Source: Cyclobacteriaceae bacterium
GTDB taxonomy: Bacteria > Bacteroidota > Bacteroidia > Cytophagales > Cyclobacteriaceae
Assembly (NCBI GenBank): GCA_028281285.1
Contig: JANQKF010000032.1
Location: 96,561 to 160,560 of the forward strand
DNA: 64,000 nucleotides
Direction of reading: 5' to 3'
Shown: positions 1 to 9,747 of the stretch, in pieces
Position numbering within the stretch: position 1 is the first letter of the stretch
Layout of the letters: the number at the start of each line of letters is the position of its first letter
The notes under the pieces: generated by a model
Databases searched by the model: none
The model's input: the letters and a program-made list of their open reading frames with translations, nothing else
What the model was told of the DNA's origin: nothing
Translations under genes and position numbers: made by a program

Positions 1-830
1 ATGTTCAGGTGAAACACGGCTTGATCACTCAGGAACAATACCTCAATATCATTCGACAGAAAATGCTTACGGCCTCTCAGTTTCAAGACAACCTTCCCTT
101 TACTGAACTAAGTAAAGGTGCTTTGAACACTCATGCCGATCAGTATTACAATGTATATATGAAAGGTGCCCTCATTGGAATGGCGCTGGATATCAAACTG
201 AAGAAACTATCCAATGGCGAATATGGTACTCAAGCACTTATGGCCGAATTATCTGAAAAATATGGCAAGAATTCCGCGTTCAAGGATGATGAGCTCTTTG
301 ATACCATTACAGAAATGACTTACTCGGAAATCGGAGAGTTCTTTTCAAGATATGTGGCTGGTGAGGAGTCCATTCCTTATGCCGAATTCTTAAAGGAAGT
401 GGGTGTTAAGCTAACGGATGGACAAACCTATATGACTTATGACATTGGTCTCGAGAATGGAAATGTGAATGTGGCCAATCATGAAGGAAAACAATACCTG
501 GTCATTCAAAATGATGATCGATTGAACGCCATGGGAAAAGCGCTCGGTTTAAAAAATGGAGACTTGCTCCAAAAGATCAATGGTGAGGACATACCGAGCC
601 TTGATCAGATTGTGGCATTTATCCAGAAGCATGTTCAAAAACTACCAGAGATTGAAACATTGAGCTATACAGTGTTACGTGATAACTCTTCGGGTGGGAA
701 GAAAAGTGTTAAGCTTTCTACCAAACCGGTTCAAATTGAAAAGGTATTACCAACCACGATCTCCTTTGATCCTAATGCTACAGAAGAGCAATTGAAGCTT
801 AGAAAGTCTTGGTTGGAAGCATCCAAATAG
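1..830 (+). CDS. M61-family glycyl aminopeptidase, C-terminal part with PDZ domain (5' end outside window)
   Basis: The reading frame is open to the left edge (first full codon at 3), so the GTG at 9 is not the true start and the zinc-binding catalytic part is missing here. What remains (about 275 residues) has the helical C-terminal region of M61 peptidases (PYAEFLKEVGVKL) followed by a PDZ-like domain around residues 155-245, with the carboxylate-loop-like stretch GLKNGDLLQKINGEDI. M61 enzymes are usually exported aminopeptidases with preference for small N-terminal residues. That role is inherited from the family, not shown by this fragment. A clear terminator follows at 854. Confidence 0.8.
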   Translation, partial: VQVKHGLITQEQYLNIIRQKMLTASQFQDNLPFTELSKGALNTHADQYYNVYMKGALIGMALDIKLKKLSNGEYGTQALMAELSEKYGKNSAFKDDELFDTITEMTYSEIGEFFSRYVAGEESIPYAEFLKEVGVKLTDGQTYMTYDIGLENGNVNVANHEGKQYLVIQNDDRLNAMGKALGLKNGDLLQKINGEDIPSLDQIVAFIQKHVQKLPEIETLSYTVLRDNSSGGKKSVKLSTKPVQIEKVLPTTISFDPNATEEQLKLRKSWLEASK

Positions 831-853
831 ATCATATCACGACATCTTAATTC

Positions 854-883
854 AAGCTCTCCCTAATTGGGAAGAGCTTTTTG
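854..883 (+). terminator. Rho-independent terminator after the M61 peptidase gene
   Basis: AAGCTCT and CCC on the left pair with GGG and AGAGCTT on the right around a TAATT loop, with one unpaired A, followed directly by a run of five T. It lies 24 bases after the M61 stop codon. Confidence 0.85.
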
Positions 884-983
884 TTAATATTCATCAAAAA
901 CATGTCGGAAATCTTCGTGTAGAACAAGAATGCTTTCTTCGATCGATTTACTAAATTGAAAATCGACTTTTTTGAGCATACTG

Positions 984-2423
984 ATGAAAGACAAAACTCC
1001 TAACAACGTCACACGAAGAAATTTTCTTAAAACAGCAGGATTAGCCGGTGCAGCATTTACTATCGTTCCAAGATCAGTGCTTGGCGGCTCGGGTTATGTA
1101 GCCCCCTCTGACACCCTGTATATTGCCGGTATAGGTGCAGGAGGTAAAGGTTATAGCGACCTGGCTAGTTTTGCCAAAAGTCCAAACGTGAAGATCGCCT
1201 ATATGTGCGATGTGGACGCCAGAAGTACCAAACGAGCAGTCGAGGCCTTTCCTGAGACTCCAATGTATGAGGACTATAGGAAGATGCTGGATGAGAATAA
1301 AGACAATATTGATGCGGTATCAGTCTCTACACCGGACCATATGCATGCAGTTCAAGCAATGGCTGCCATGGAACTTGGCAAACATGTTTATGTACAGAAG
1401 CCACTAACCCATGACATTGCTGAAGCCCGACAATTGACTGAGGCTGCCAAGAGATATAAAGTGGTGACCCAGATGGGAAATCAAGGTGCATCCGGTGATG
1501 GGGTCCGCAAAATGCAAGAATATTATGAAGCTGGATTCATCGGGGAAGTCCACACCGTAAAATGTTGGACCAACCGAGCGATATGGCCCATGGCCCTTGA
1601 AACACCAGCAGTAAAACACAAAATCCCAAAAGAACTTAATTGGGATCTATGGTTAGGAACCGCAGAATCACGTGATTACAATGATGCCTACCTGCCTTTT
1701 GACTGGAGAGGATGGTCAGATTTTGGGACAGGTGCCCTTGGTGACATGGCCTGCCATATCATGGACCCAGTCTACAGAATACTTCCGATTTTATACCCCT
1801 ATCAGGTTGAATGTAGTGTTGCTGATGCCTTCAAAGCAAATTTTGAAACGGTGAGCTACCCGAAGAGTTTTCCAACAGCAAGCAAGATTCATTTGAGTTA
1901 CCCAAGAACTGATGGCAAGGGTAGAATCAAAGTATCCTGGATGGATGGTGGACTAATGCCGGAACGACCTGAAGAATTAGGGGATGATGAGGCCTTCGGC
2001 AATTGGGATGGAGGAGTATTATTTATTGGGACAAAGGGAAAGCTTTTGGCCGACTGTTATGGAGCCAATCCAAGATTACTTCCTCTATCTCTCAATGAAC
2101 AAGTCAATGTAAAAGAAACGATCAAGAGAGTCCCTGAAGGTCACTACCTGCAATGGGTGAATGCTTGTATCGCTGGATATGGCAATGCAGAAACCAGTTC
2201 TTCATTCGACTATGCAGGTCCGTTTACAGAAAGCATACTCATTGGTAATCTCGCTCTCAAAGCTTATTTCGAGGAAGATCCGAATGCAGAGAACAAGGGT
2301 TTCTGGGGAGGCACGAAATACTATGGCCGAAAAAGGCTGCGCTGGGATGCCGAGAACATGAAGGTAACGAATTTTGAACCAGCCAATAAATACGTTAAGA
2401 GAGAGTACAGAACTGGCTGGTAA
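984..2423 (+). CDS. Tat-exported Gfo/Idh/MocA-family oxidoreductase
   Basis: This is an NAD(P)-dependent sugar-type oxidoreductase exported folded to the periplasm. The N-terminus carries a twin-arginine signal (TRRNFLKTAG) and hydrophobic stretch. The Rossmann domain follows with IAGIGAGGKG near residue 45, and the family's EKP motif appears as QKP (VYVQKPLTH), as is common in the Tat-exported branch. The C-terminal alpha/beta domain includes DMACHIMDP. ATG 984 was chosen over the in-frame TTG at 972 because it places the RR motif at the usual distance. It is 479 residues, a normal length. The substrate is unknown. It appears to be a single transcription unit, with the convergent PPIase gene downstream. 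Confidence 0.9.
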   Translation: MKDKTPNNVTRRNFLKTAGLAGAAFTIVPRSVLGGSGYVAPSDTLYIAGIGAGGKGYSDLASFAKSPNVKIAYMCDVDARSTKRAVEAFPETPMYEDYRKMLDENKDNIDAVSVSTPDHMHAVQAMAAMELGKHVYVQKPLTHDIAEARQLTEAAKRYKVVTQMGNQGASGDGVRKMQEYYEAGFIGEVHTVKCWTNRAIWPMALETPAVKHKIPKELNWDLWLGTAESRDYNDAYLPFDWRGWSDFGTGALGDMACHIMDPVYRILPILYPYQVECSVADAFKANFETVSYPKSFPTASKIHLSYPRTDGKGRIKVSWMDGGLMPERPEELGDDEAFGNWDGGVLFIGTKGKLLADCYGANPRLLPLSLNEQVNVKETIKRVPEGHYLQWVNACIAGYGNAETSSSFDYAGPFTESILIGNLALKAYFEEDPNAENKGFWGGTKYYGRKRLRWDAENMKVTNFEPANKYVKREYRTGW

Positions 2424-2440
2424 CCAGCAGTTAATGAAAT

Positions 2441-3514
2441 TTAATTATTACTGTCAATTATTTCAATTTCGTAAAAGAGTCTGGAGTTTGGATTTATAAC
2501 AAATCGCTGATTTTTGGGTTTATAAGGTCCGTAGTGTCCACCACGCCCATAGGCCATTTTTGAGGGAAGTATCACTACTCTCCTGTCTCCTACTTTCATT
2601 TGAGGAATTAGCCAATCCAACCCAGAATTGATTTTCGATGATCCGACAGTATATTCAAAAACTGTTGGCTCCTGATTGTCAAGAGGATCACCACTTTCAG
2701 TACTTACAAAGGACACACCATCCATTAATACGCGCCCTGTATACCTTATCTTAATTGTCTGCCCGGAATTAATCGGCCTACTACCCTCTTCAATTATCGA
2801 CTGGACCACGTCATTATGCTCCCAAACAGCGTCAGGGTATGTCTTGATAATGAATAGATCCTCTTGCTTTTTCTTCTGCTCTTCCAGTTTCTCTACCCTG
2901 TCCTTTGCCTTGTTAACCATTTTCAAGAACGTCCTGGTAACGGGTAAAAAACGTTCTGCTCTTCGCCCGATACGTTCGATTTCTATTCGTTCGATAACAT
3001 CTCCCTGAATAATGTCATTAACCACATTCATCCCACGAACGACTTCACCAAATAAAGTGTAGTTTCCATCCAGGTATGAGCGGTCGCCAAGAGTAATATA
3101 AAACTGACTTCCATTGGTATGTGGGCCAGCATTAGCAATGCCCAGCATGCCAGCCTTGATATGGCTTAGGCCTTCATAGATTTCATTGGGATACGCATAG
3201 CCAGTACCCGCTCTTCCCTGAACATTAGGAGAACCGCCCTGAATTACATGACCTGGGACCACACGATGCCATTTGGAGCCAGTATAGTATGGTCTGCCCA
3301 GTCCAAATGCCTCATTATCAATAGTACCCTCGGCCAATCCAACAAAATTAGCCACTGTCATAGGAACGTTCTTGTAATCAAGTGAGGCAAGAATCTCACC
3401 TTTATTCGTATAAATTCGGGCATAAACTCCTGGGGCGAGTTCTGGAGTGAATTGTTGCGAAAAAAGTGAATATTGCCCCATAGCCACTAACGCGGCCATC
3501 AAAAAGTACTTCAT
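2441..3514 (-). CDS. Exported peptidyl-prolyl isomerase: cyclophilin-FKBP fusion
   Basis: Two unrelated prolyl-isomerase folds are joined in one exported chain of 357 residues. A signal peptide (MKYFLMAALVAMG) is followed by a cyclophilin domain, about residues 30-185, with the catalytic-arginine region SKWHRVVPGHVIQGGSP and the GPHTNGSQFYI core. A lysine-rich linker then leads to an FKBP domain, about 250-357, with IKIRYTGRVLMDG, GLDWLIPQMKVGDRR and a YEIEIID end. ATG 3514 was preferred to the longer frame starting at 3565 because it begins the signal peptide. It is divergent from the M1 peptidase gene, with 60 bases between the starts. The likely role is folding of periplasmic or surface proteins. 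Confidence 0.88.
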   Translation of the reverse strand: MKYFLMAALVAMGQYSLFSQQFTPELAPGVYARIYTNKGEILASLDYKNVPMTVANFVGLAEGTIDNEAFGLGRPYYTGSKWHRVVPGHVIQGGSPNVQGRAGTGYAYPNEIYEGLSHIKAGMLGIANAGPHTNGSQFYITLGDRSYLDGNYTLFGEVVRGMNVVNDIIQGDVIERIEIERIGRRAERFLPVTRTFLKMVNKAKDRVEKLEEQKKKQEDLFIIKTYPDAVWEHNDVVQSIIEEGSRPINSGQTIKIRYTGRVLMDGVSFVSTESGDPLDNQEPTVFEYTVGSSKINSGLDWLIPQMKVGDRRVVILPSKMAYGRGGHYGPYKPKNQRFVINPNSRLFYEIEIIDSNN

Positions 3515-3574
3515 TGTTCGTTCGGTTGATGATTTGGGTTCATAATATTCCTTAATTTTTGACAAATTCGAAAG

Positions 3575-5206
3575 ATGAAATTAATTCAAACCATAGTATT
3601 CACCTTTCTGACCCTCAATATTGTCGCTCAAACAACACAATTTACACGTCAGGACACCCTCAGGGGTTCAATTACACCAGAAAGAGAATGGTGGGATTTG
3701 ACCTACTACCACCTTAGCATGTCTGTCGACCCTGAAGAGAAATTTCTAAGGGGGTCGAATCTTGTTCAATTTAAAGTCATCAAGAATTCCCAGATCATGC
3801 AGATCGATCTACAGCCTCCCATGAAGATCACAAAAGTAACAGAGGAAGGCCAGGATTTACGTTTCGAAAGGGATGGCAATGCCTACTTCATCACATTGAA
3901 AAACAAACAGGTTAAGGATGATGTGAATGAGATTCTGATTGAGTTTGAAGGAAAGCCCGTAATAAGCAGAAACCCGCCATGGAGCGGTGGGCTAACCTGG
4001 AGAAAGGATGGTAACGGAAATCACTTCATAGCAACAAGCTGCCAAGGCGATGGCGCTAGCCTCTGGTGGCCCAATAAAGATCATATGTATGATGAAGTGG
4101 ATAGTATGCTAATGAGTATCACTGTTCCTGAAAACTTAATGGACGTATCCAATGGCCGATTAAGAAAGGTGGAGGCCAACCCCAACAAAACGAAAACCTA
4201 TCACTGGTATGTCGACAATCCAATCAATAACTATGGGGTCAACATCAACATTGGTGATTATGTGCACTTCTCAGAAATCTTTGATGGCGAAAAAGGTAAA
4301 CTTGACCTGGACTACTATGTGCTTCGAGATAACTTAAGTAAGGCACAGGAGCAATTTAAACAAACAAAGCCTATGCTTGAGGCTTTTGAACACTGGTTTG
4401 GTCCATACCCGTTCTACGAAGATGGATTTAAGCTTGTAGAAGTCCCCTATCTTGGAATGGAACATCAAAGTTCAGTCACCTACGGCAATGGTTATCAGAA
4501 CGGTTATCGCGGAACCGATCTCAGTGGTTCAGGTTGGGGTTTGAAATTCGACTTCATAATTATTCATGAAGCCGGCCATGAGTGGTTTGCTAACAGTATT
4601 ACTTATCAGGATGTGGCCGATATGTGGATTCATGAGAGTTTTACAGCCTATTCGGAAAATCTCTATCTCGACTATCACTTTGGGAAAGAGGCCAGCGCAG
4701 ACTATGTAATCGGTACAAGGAAGAACATTAACAATGACCGCCCTATTATTGGTCCCTATGGAGTAAACAAGTCCGGATCAGGAGATATGTACTATAAGGG
4801 TGCAAACATGCTTCATACAATGAGAACGATCGTTGATGATGACGAAAAATGGAGGAGCCTCCTTCGTGGCCTCAATGAGACCTTTTATCATCAGACGGTA
4901 AAAACCGAACAAATTGAGAACTATATTTCTCAAAAAATCGGGATCGACTTTTCTAAGGTATTTGATCAATACTTGAGAGATACGCGAATTCCTAATTTCA
5001 ACTATAAGGTAGACGGCAAGAAACTCACCTATTATTGGTCAAATGTTGTGGAAGGCTTTGATATGCCCCTGTTCGTGTATATCAATGACGAAAAAATAAA
5101 GCTCGATGCCACATTCCATTCTCAGACTTTAGAACTTGATGGCAACATCGATACCTTTTCTATACCCAGAGACTTCTATATTACCGACTCAAAAATTGAT
5201 AAATGA
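3575..5206 (+). CDS. Exported M1-family zinc aminopeptidase
   Basis: A short signal peptide ending near IVAQ precedes an N-terminal beta-saddle domain and a thermolysin-like catalytic domain. The zinc motif HEAGHEW is near residues 331-337, and the third ligand lies in the downstream WIHESF. The exopeptidase motif reads GMEHQ rather than the classical GAMEN, a known variation. At 543 residues it lacks the large helical C-terminal domain of long M1 enzymes, as in many Bacteroidota homologues. It is the first gene of a likely operon with the VanX-like gene 6 bases downstream, suggesting peptide scavenging or wall-peptide processing (inference). Confidence 0.9.
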   Translation: MKLIQTIVFTFLTLNIVAQTTQFTRQDTLRGSITPEREWWDLTYYHLSMSVDPEEKFLRGSNLVQFKVIKNSQIMQIDLQPPMKITKVTEEGQDLRFERDGNAYFITLKNKQVKDDVNEILIEFEGKPVISRNPPWSGGLTWRKDGNGNHFIATSCQGDGASLWWPNKDHMYDEVDSMLMSITVPENLMDVSNGRLRKVEANPNKTKTYHWYVDNPINNYGVNINIGDYVHFSEIFDGEKGKLDLDYYVLRDNLSKAQEQFKQTKPMLEAFEHWFGPYPFYEDGFKLVEVPYLGMEHQSSVTYGNGYQNGYRGTDLSGSGWGLKFDFIIIHEAGHEWFANSITYQDVADMWIHESFTAYSENLYLDYHFGKEASADYVIGTRKNINNDRPIIGPYGVNKSGSGDMYYKGANMLHTMRTIVDDDEKWRSLLRGLNETFYHQTVKTEQIENYISQKIGIDFSKVFDQYLRDTRIPNFNYKVDGKKLTYYWSNVVEGFDMPLFVYINDEKIKLDATFHSQTLELDGNIDTFSIPRDFYITDSKIDK

Positions 5207-5212
5207 TCATTC

Positions 5213-5905
5213 ATGGATGGTAAGAAGACAAGATCGATAAACTGTTTTATGCTATTCCTACTCTTAGTTATTGGTTGCAAAGGGGGATCGGGTTCGGATA
5301 AAGAACACTTTGTCGAAATTCGAAAGGTCATACCAAATGTGGAGTATGAAATCAGGTACTTCGGGACGGACAACTTCGTTGGTCAAAGAGTTACCGGATA
5401 CGAGGCGTCAAAAGCATATTTGACGATCCAAGCTTCTGAGGCACTCGCGAAAGTTCAAAAGCAGTTGAATGAAGAAGGGCTCGGGCTCAAAATCTTCGAT
5501 GCCTATCGGCCTCAGCAGGCAGTAGATCATTTCGTTCGTTGGGGAAAAGACATTTCAGACACACTTACAAAGGCCAAATTCTACCCTGAAATAGACAAAG
5601 TCCAAGTTTTTGGACTCGGTTATGTAGCCACAAAGTCAGGACATTCCCGTGGAAGTACAGTCGACCTCACTATAATAAGTTTAGCGACCAAAGAAGAGCT
5701 GGACATGGGTAGCCGATGGGATTATTTTGGCGAGATTTCACATCATGACAGCCCTTTGGTTGATGCGAGACACACAGCTAACCGAAATAAATTGAGAGAT
5801 GTAATGCTCAGAAATGGATTTAAACAGTATGCCAATGAATGGTGGCACTACACCCTGAAAGACGAACCATTTCCAGATACATATTTCAATTTTCCAATTC
5901 GATAA
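5213..5905 (+). CDS. VanX/DdpX-like D-Ala-D-Ala dipeptidase, lipoprotein (M15D)
   Basis: A lipoprotein signal (positive stretch GKKTR, hydrophobic core, LVIGC lipobox) anchors a zinc dipeptidase domain. The family's SxHxxGxxxD ligand motif is present as SGHSRGSTVDL, the downstream EWWH supplies catalytic Glu and the third His, and the transition-state Arg fits FDAYRPQQA. VanX-family enzymes hydrolyse D-Ala-D-Ala. Chromosomal, lipid-anchored members outside van clusters more likely recycle cell-wall dipeptide than give glycopeptide resistance, and no vanHA-type genes are nearby. It starts 6 bases after the M1 peptidase stop. Confidence 0.88.
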   Translation: MDGKKTRSINCFMLFLLLVIGCKGGSGSDKEHFVEIRKVIPNVEYEIRYFGTDNFVGQRVTGYEASKAYLTIQASEALAKVQKQLNEEGLGLKIFDAYRPQQAVDHFVRWGKDISDTLTKAKFYPEIDKVQVFGLGYVATKSGHSRGSTVDLTIISLATKEELDMGSRWDYFGEISHHDSPLVDARHTANRNKLRDVMLRNGFKQYANEWWHYTLKDEPFPDTYFNFPIR

Positions 5906-5960
5906 ACAACTCAAAATCAGGCTATTTTAGTTAGATTAGTAAGGTTGGTAAAATTACACC

Positions 5961-7019
5961 TTGAGGGCCCTATTATTTCATATTACTATTCTTATCAGTC
6001 TGCTGAGTGTTTGCAAAGGCCAACAGGCACCAATGTCTCTCGATGAAATCAGAGATCGCCTTAATACGGCTCAGGTGTTAGAAAGAGAACTTAAGGTGAA
6101 AACAGCTTACTCCTATTTCGAATCACTGATTCAGCCAGTCGATTCATTGATCAAAATCAACGCGTTGAATTCGGAATATTGGAAAATTCAGGGACTAATA
6201 TCGGCCAAAACAGGCAGCCTGGAAGAAGCGTATGAGTCCTTCAGAAAATCAGTGGTTTTGGATTCTACAAATTTGGAAAATCAAATCGAATACATCCGCT
6301 TCACTCTCAATACAGCTCGTAACTTCGCAAATAACGGAGAACAATATAAGAGCCAACAGTGGCTTCAAAATTCCTATGATGTACTGGCTGACGCAATTCG
6401 TGTCAGGCCCAATAATCATGAACTCCATGAACTAGCGGGAGATATCTACGCCTCAACCAATGATATTGAAAATTGTACATATCATTATCAAAAAGCATTT
6501 GATTTAAAGAAAGACAAGGAAATTGCTCTACGACTGTACCGGCTTTATGCCGTTACCAGAGACTATAAGAACGAAGTTAAGATGGCGGGAATCTTAAGCG
6601 AGCGATTTTCAACTTATCCCGAATACTATGCTGTTCAAGCCGAACTTGGTATAAAAAACATAGAAAGTGATTTTGAAGAACAAAGCCGCTATCTCCCTGG
6701 GGTAAAACGTACCCTTATGATGGCCATTGAATACGGTAGCCTCGACCCTGATACTTATCGTAATTACTTCGAAATCATCAAAATGGGTTACGCATTTGAC
6801 AGCACTTACCAAGCCGGGCGCGAAGAGATTAAAATGGTCCTAAATCAGGCCAGTCTTGTTCTGGATGAGATTGATATTGAAAAGGCCGATATTTTGGTAA
6901 ATGGAGCCCAACTTCTCAAAGATTTGGGCTTTGATGATGATGCTTGCCAGGCATACAATAAAGCCAAGGCATTGAACACTACGAAAACAAGTTTCTCAAA
7001 TAACTTGTTTTGCAAATAG
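5961..7019 (+). CDS. Exported TPR-repeat protein of unknown role
   Basis: A signal peptide (RALLFHITILISLLSVCKG) is followed by about 330 mostly helical residues with TPR-like units, for example around 70-100 (EYWKIQGLISAKTGSLEEAY) and 140-175. The start is TTG 5961. The next in-frame ATG would remove the signal peptide, so TTG is preferred. No enzymatic motif is visible. It lies between the VanX-like and HAD genes with gaps of 55 and 14 bases, probably in one transcript. It may be a periplasmic scaffold, but its partner cannot be named. Confidence 0.65.
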   Translation: MRALLFHITILISLLSVCKGQQAPMSLDEIRDRLNTAQVLERELKVKTAYSYFESLIQPVDSLIKINALNSEYWKIQGLISAKTGSLEEAYESFRKSVVLDSTNLENQIEYIRFTLNTARNFANNGEQYKSQQWLQNSYDVLADAIRVRPNNHELHELAGDIYASTNDIENCTYHYQKAFDLKKDKEIALRLYRLYAVTRDYKNEVKMAGILSERFSTYPEYYAVQAELGIKNIESDFEEQSRYLPGVKRTLMMAIEYGSLDPDTYRNYFEIIKMGYAFDSTYQAGREEIKMVLNQASLVLDEIDIEKADILVNGAQLLKDLGFDDDACQAYNKAKALNTTKTSFSNNLFCK

Positions 7020-7033
7020 CTTAAGGAGCTTAG

Positions 7034-7729
7034 ATGAATGAAATTAAAACCATAGCATTCGATGCGGATGATACCTTATGGGTCAATGAGCCAATCTTCA
7101 CTAACACCCGTCTTCGATTTGAAGAGCTCCTGGCAAACTACATCAGCCAGGAATCTTTGGAAAACGAGCTCTATAATGTTGAACGTAGAAACCTAAGTCT
7201 GTTTGGATATGGAATTAAGGGCTTTATGCTTTCAATGATCGAAACAGCGATAGAACTCACCGATGGCAAGGTTTCAGGTGCTCATCTTCAGCAAGTAATT
7301 GATATGGGTAAAGAAATGCTCGCCCATCCCGTACATCTCTTGCCAGGAGTGGAAGAAACAGTTCTACAATTAAAAGAAGACTATAATGTAGTGATGATCA
7401 CGAAGGGAGACCTTTTTGATCAGGAAAATAAGATTGCGAGGAGTGGGATAGCTCAGCATTTTGGCTGGATCGAAATTGTTTCAGAAAAAGATGAGGCATC
7501 TTATCAAGAAGTCTTTCATAAATACCAGGTTGATGCAGATTCCTTTTTAATGGTTGGTAATTCACTAAAATCCGATATTCTACCCATCTGTAACCTGGGT
7601 GCCCGAGCCATACACATCCCATTTCATGACACATGGCAACACGAATTGATTGCCGATCTGGATTATGATGCAGTCTTTAAGACTGCCAAAAAAATCACCG
7701 AAGTGCCCAGGATCTTAGCCCAGTATTGA
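7034..7729 (+). CDS. HAD-superfamily hydrolase
   Basis: A soluble haloacid-dehalogenase-type phosphatase of 231 residues. Motif I is FDADDTLW (nucleophile Asp 9), motif II is the Thr in MITKGD, motif III Lys is in SEKDEAS, and motif IV reads GNSLKSD instead of the commoner GDS..D. A helical cap (about 20-100) sits between motifs I and II. A Shine-Dalgarno-like AAGGAG lies 5 bases before ATG 7034. The substrate is unknown. Its last 15 bases overlap the convergent LytTR regulator gene. Confidence 0.85.
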   Translation: MNEIKTIAFDADDTLWVNEPIFTNTRLRFEELLANYISQESLENELYNVERRNLSLFGYGIKGFMLSMIETAIELTDGKVSGAHLQQVIDMGKEMLAHPVHLLPGVEETVLQLKEDYNVVMITKGDLFDQENKIARSGIAQHFGWIEIVSEKDEASYQEVFHKYQVDADSFLMVGNSLKSDILPICNLGARAIHIPFHDTWQHELIADLDYDAVFKTAKKITEVPRILAQY

Positions 7730-8446
7730 CTGGTCGCTATGTAGGATTTCGAGTACTTTTTCCTTGTAATTTCTGCCAATTGGAAGCTCCTTAGCCCCTA
7801 CTTCAATACTGTGGTTAGAGAAAGCTTTGATCTTCTTGATCGGAACGATAAATGATCGGTGTATTCGCATAAAACAGTCCTCGGGAAGTTTCTGCTCGAG
7901 ATAGCTGATCTTTTGCAATGATATAATTTCCTTCTCTTCTGTCTTGATTCGTACATAGTCTTTTAGACTCTCTATGTAGATGATATCTTTCAGATAGATC
8001 TTCACCATCTTGCGATCGGCCTTAAGGAATATGTAGGGTGGATCTTGATTAGAATTAATCGAAGGTTCCAGGACCGTTTCATGTACAGGGCCGCTATCTT
8101 CCATTGCCTTGTTTACTGCCATTAGGAATCGATCAAAGGCAATCGGTTTCAACAAATAGTCTACCACATTGAGCTCGTAGCTTTCAATGGCATAATCTCT
8201 GTAGGCCGTAGTAAAAATGACTTTGGGTGCCGGATTGAGCACCTTTAAAAAGTCAATCCCATTCAATTTGGGCATCTGAATATCCAAAAATATGAGATCA
8301 ACCTGTTCTTCTTTGAGAATATCAAACGCCTGAACAGCATTGTTTCTGGATGCCAACAGGTTGAGTCCTGCTATTCGTTCCACATAAGATTCCAGAACCT
8401 CGACTGCCAAAGGCTCGTCATCAACTATTATACAATTCAGTGCCAT
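7715..8446 (-). CDS. LytTR-family response regulator
   Basis: A receiver domain (residues 1-120; acidic pocket VDDE, phosphoacceptor Asp 55 in FLDIQMPK, conserved Lys in LLKPI) is joined to a C-terminal LytTR DNA-binding domain (about 140-240; DYVRIKTEEKEI, MRIHRSFIV, LPIGRNYKE). It is the output partner of the LytS-type kinase encoded 9 bases upstream on the same strand. Such pairs are abundant in Bacteroidota, and targets cannot be inferred here. The 3' end overlaps the convergent HAD gene by 15 bases. Confidence 0.93.
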   Translation of the reverse strand: MALNCIIVDDEPLAVEVLESYVERIAGLNLLASRNNAVQAFDILKEEQVDLIFLDIQMPKLNGIDFLKVLNPAPKVIFTTAYRDYAIESYELNVVDYLLKPIAFDRFLMAVNKAMEDSGPVHETVLEPSINSNQDPPYIFLKADRKMVKIYLKDIIYIESLKDYVRIKTEEKEIISLQKISYLEQKLPEDCFMRIHRSFIVPIKKIKAFSNHSIEVGAKELPIGRNYKEKVLEILHSDQSILG

Positions 8447-8455
8447 AAAAAAAAG

Positions 8456-9517
8456 TTAAAGGCTAAGCTTAAGCACTACTAAATAAGACTCTTCACTGTC
8501 CAAAATATTCAGGTCATGGGATTCAGGATACAACAACTCCAACCTCCTTTTCACATTTTTCAATCCAATTCCCTGCTTGTATTCAAATCGATCTTCTTGA
8601 ATACCATTCTTACTTTTACTGTTTTCAACCTTTAAGGTTAGGTTTTTTTCTTTTGTGTTGATATCGATACTCACCCATGATTGATTCAATTCTTCACTCA
8701 CCCCATGCTTAAAACAGTTCTCTACAAAAGGCAAAATCAATAGCGGAGCAATCATTTTATTACTTGTTTCTCCTCTAACATCCAAGGAGACTTCCAGACG
8801 ATCACCATATCTGATTTTCTCAAGTGAGATATAATCTTCGACCAGCTTGATCTCCTTAGAAAGGGGAACGCTTTCCGCATTTCCCTCATAAAGCATGTAA
8901 TCCAGCAAATCGGACAACCTCAATACCACCTCCGATGCCTCCTTGCTCTGTTTTAAGGTAAGTGCATAAAGGTTGTTGAGCGTGTTAAACAAAAAATGAG
9001 GATGTACTTGCGCTCGTAGAAAATTCAATTCTGCCTGAAGCTTTTCTCTGGCCAATTGTTGGTTACTCTTCTGCTGAATGTACCAGTATTTAAACCATTT
9101 TATTACCATGGCAAGTGCCACCACTGGATAAATTTTGGTCGTGTACTTCAAAATCTTGCCGATATTGATAATTGGTATTTGCGAGGTGTCTTCAGGCCAA
9201 AATATAGGACGATGAATATAGAGATAGTCAAGCCACACTAAGGTGCTCCCAACAAGAATCAAAAGTACGAGATAAACAAAAAACTGTCCATAGTACCCCT
9301 TGAATAGGAATCTCGGCATTAAGAAATATAGCGCAAAGTAAACCACCGGTATCTGAACCAATGCATCCGCCATTTGAATCTCGAACTGTCGCGCGTAGTC
9401 TTCCTCGAAACTACCGTACACCAGGGAGAAAAATGAGATGAAAACAGCCCAAAACACCAAATGCCAAAGAAGCCTTGGTGTCTTAAACAATAGATTTTCA
9501 AAATTGAGTTTTAACAT
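8456..9517 (-). CDS. LytS-type sensor histidine kinase (His_kinase family)
   Basis: Four predicted membrane helices (about residues 15-140) precede the dimerisation/phosphoacceptor segment HPHFLFNTLNNLYAL, with its His near residue 173, and a C-terminal ATPase domain with the N-box LPFVENCFKHG and a GIGLKNVKRRL G-box. ATG 9517 (MLKLNFENLLFK) is preferred to the longer frame from 9553 because it starts just before the first membrane segment. No extracellular sensor domain of note is visible, so the signal is probably sensed in the membrane or relayed by partners. It is transcribed with the LytTR regulator. Confidence 0.9.
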   Translation of the reverse strand: MLKLNFENLLFKTPRLLWHLVFWAVFISFFSLVYGSFEEDYARQFEIQMADALVQIPVVYFALYFLMPRFLFKGYYGQFFVYLVLLILVGSTLVWLDYLYIHRPIFWPEDTSQIPIINIGKILKYTTKIYPVVALAMVIKWFKYWYIQQKSNQQLAREKLQAELNFLRAQVHPHFLFNTLNNLYALTLKQSKEASEVVLRLSDLLDYMLYEGNAESVPLSKEIKLVEDYISLEKIRYGDRLEVSLDVRGETSNKMIAPLLILPFVENCFKHGVSEELNQSWVSIDINTKEKNLTLKVENSKSKNGIQEDRFEYKQGIGLKNVKRRLELLYPESHDLNILDSEESYLVVLKLSL

Positions 9518-9747
9518 GGAAAATGTTACCAATCTGACCCCAAACTTATCCATAAAGTTTCAATTTCCTCAGTTCTTCGACTAATCACCTTGTTTACCAT
9601 ATCAGCATCAGAAAAAGGCCCATAAACAGCAGCAACTTATCAAAATCCAGCATTCGTCTAAACAATTCCCAAGTCTGTCTAAAAAGCAGAACTGCCCGAA
9701 ACTAAGAATTTCGTTGTGAGTATAAGCGGGAAACTCAAAACCACAAC

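Noticed and set aside
5213..5905. VanX-like gene as part of a glycopeptide-resistance cluster
   Set aside because: No vanH, vanA-type ligase or vanRS genes are nearby, and the protein is a lipoprotein next to a peptidase, which suits peptide recycling better.
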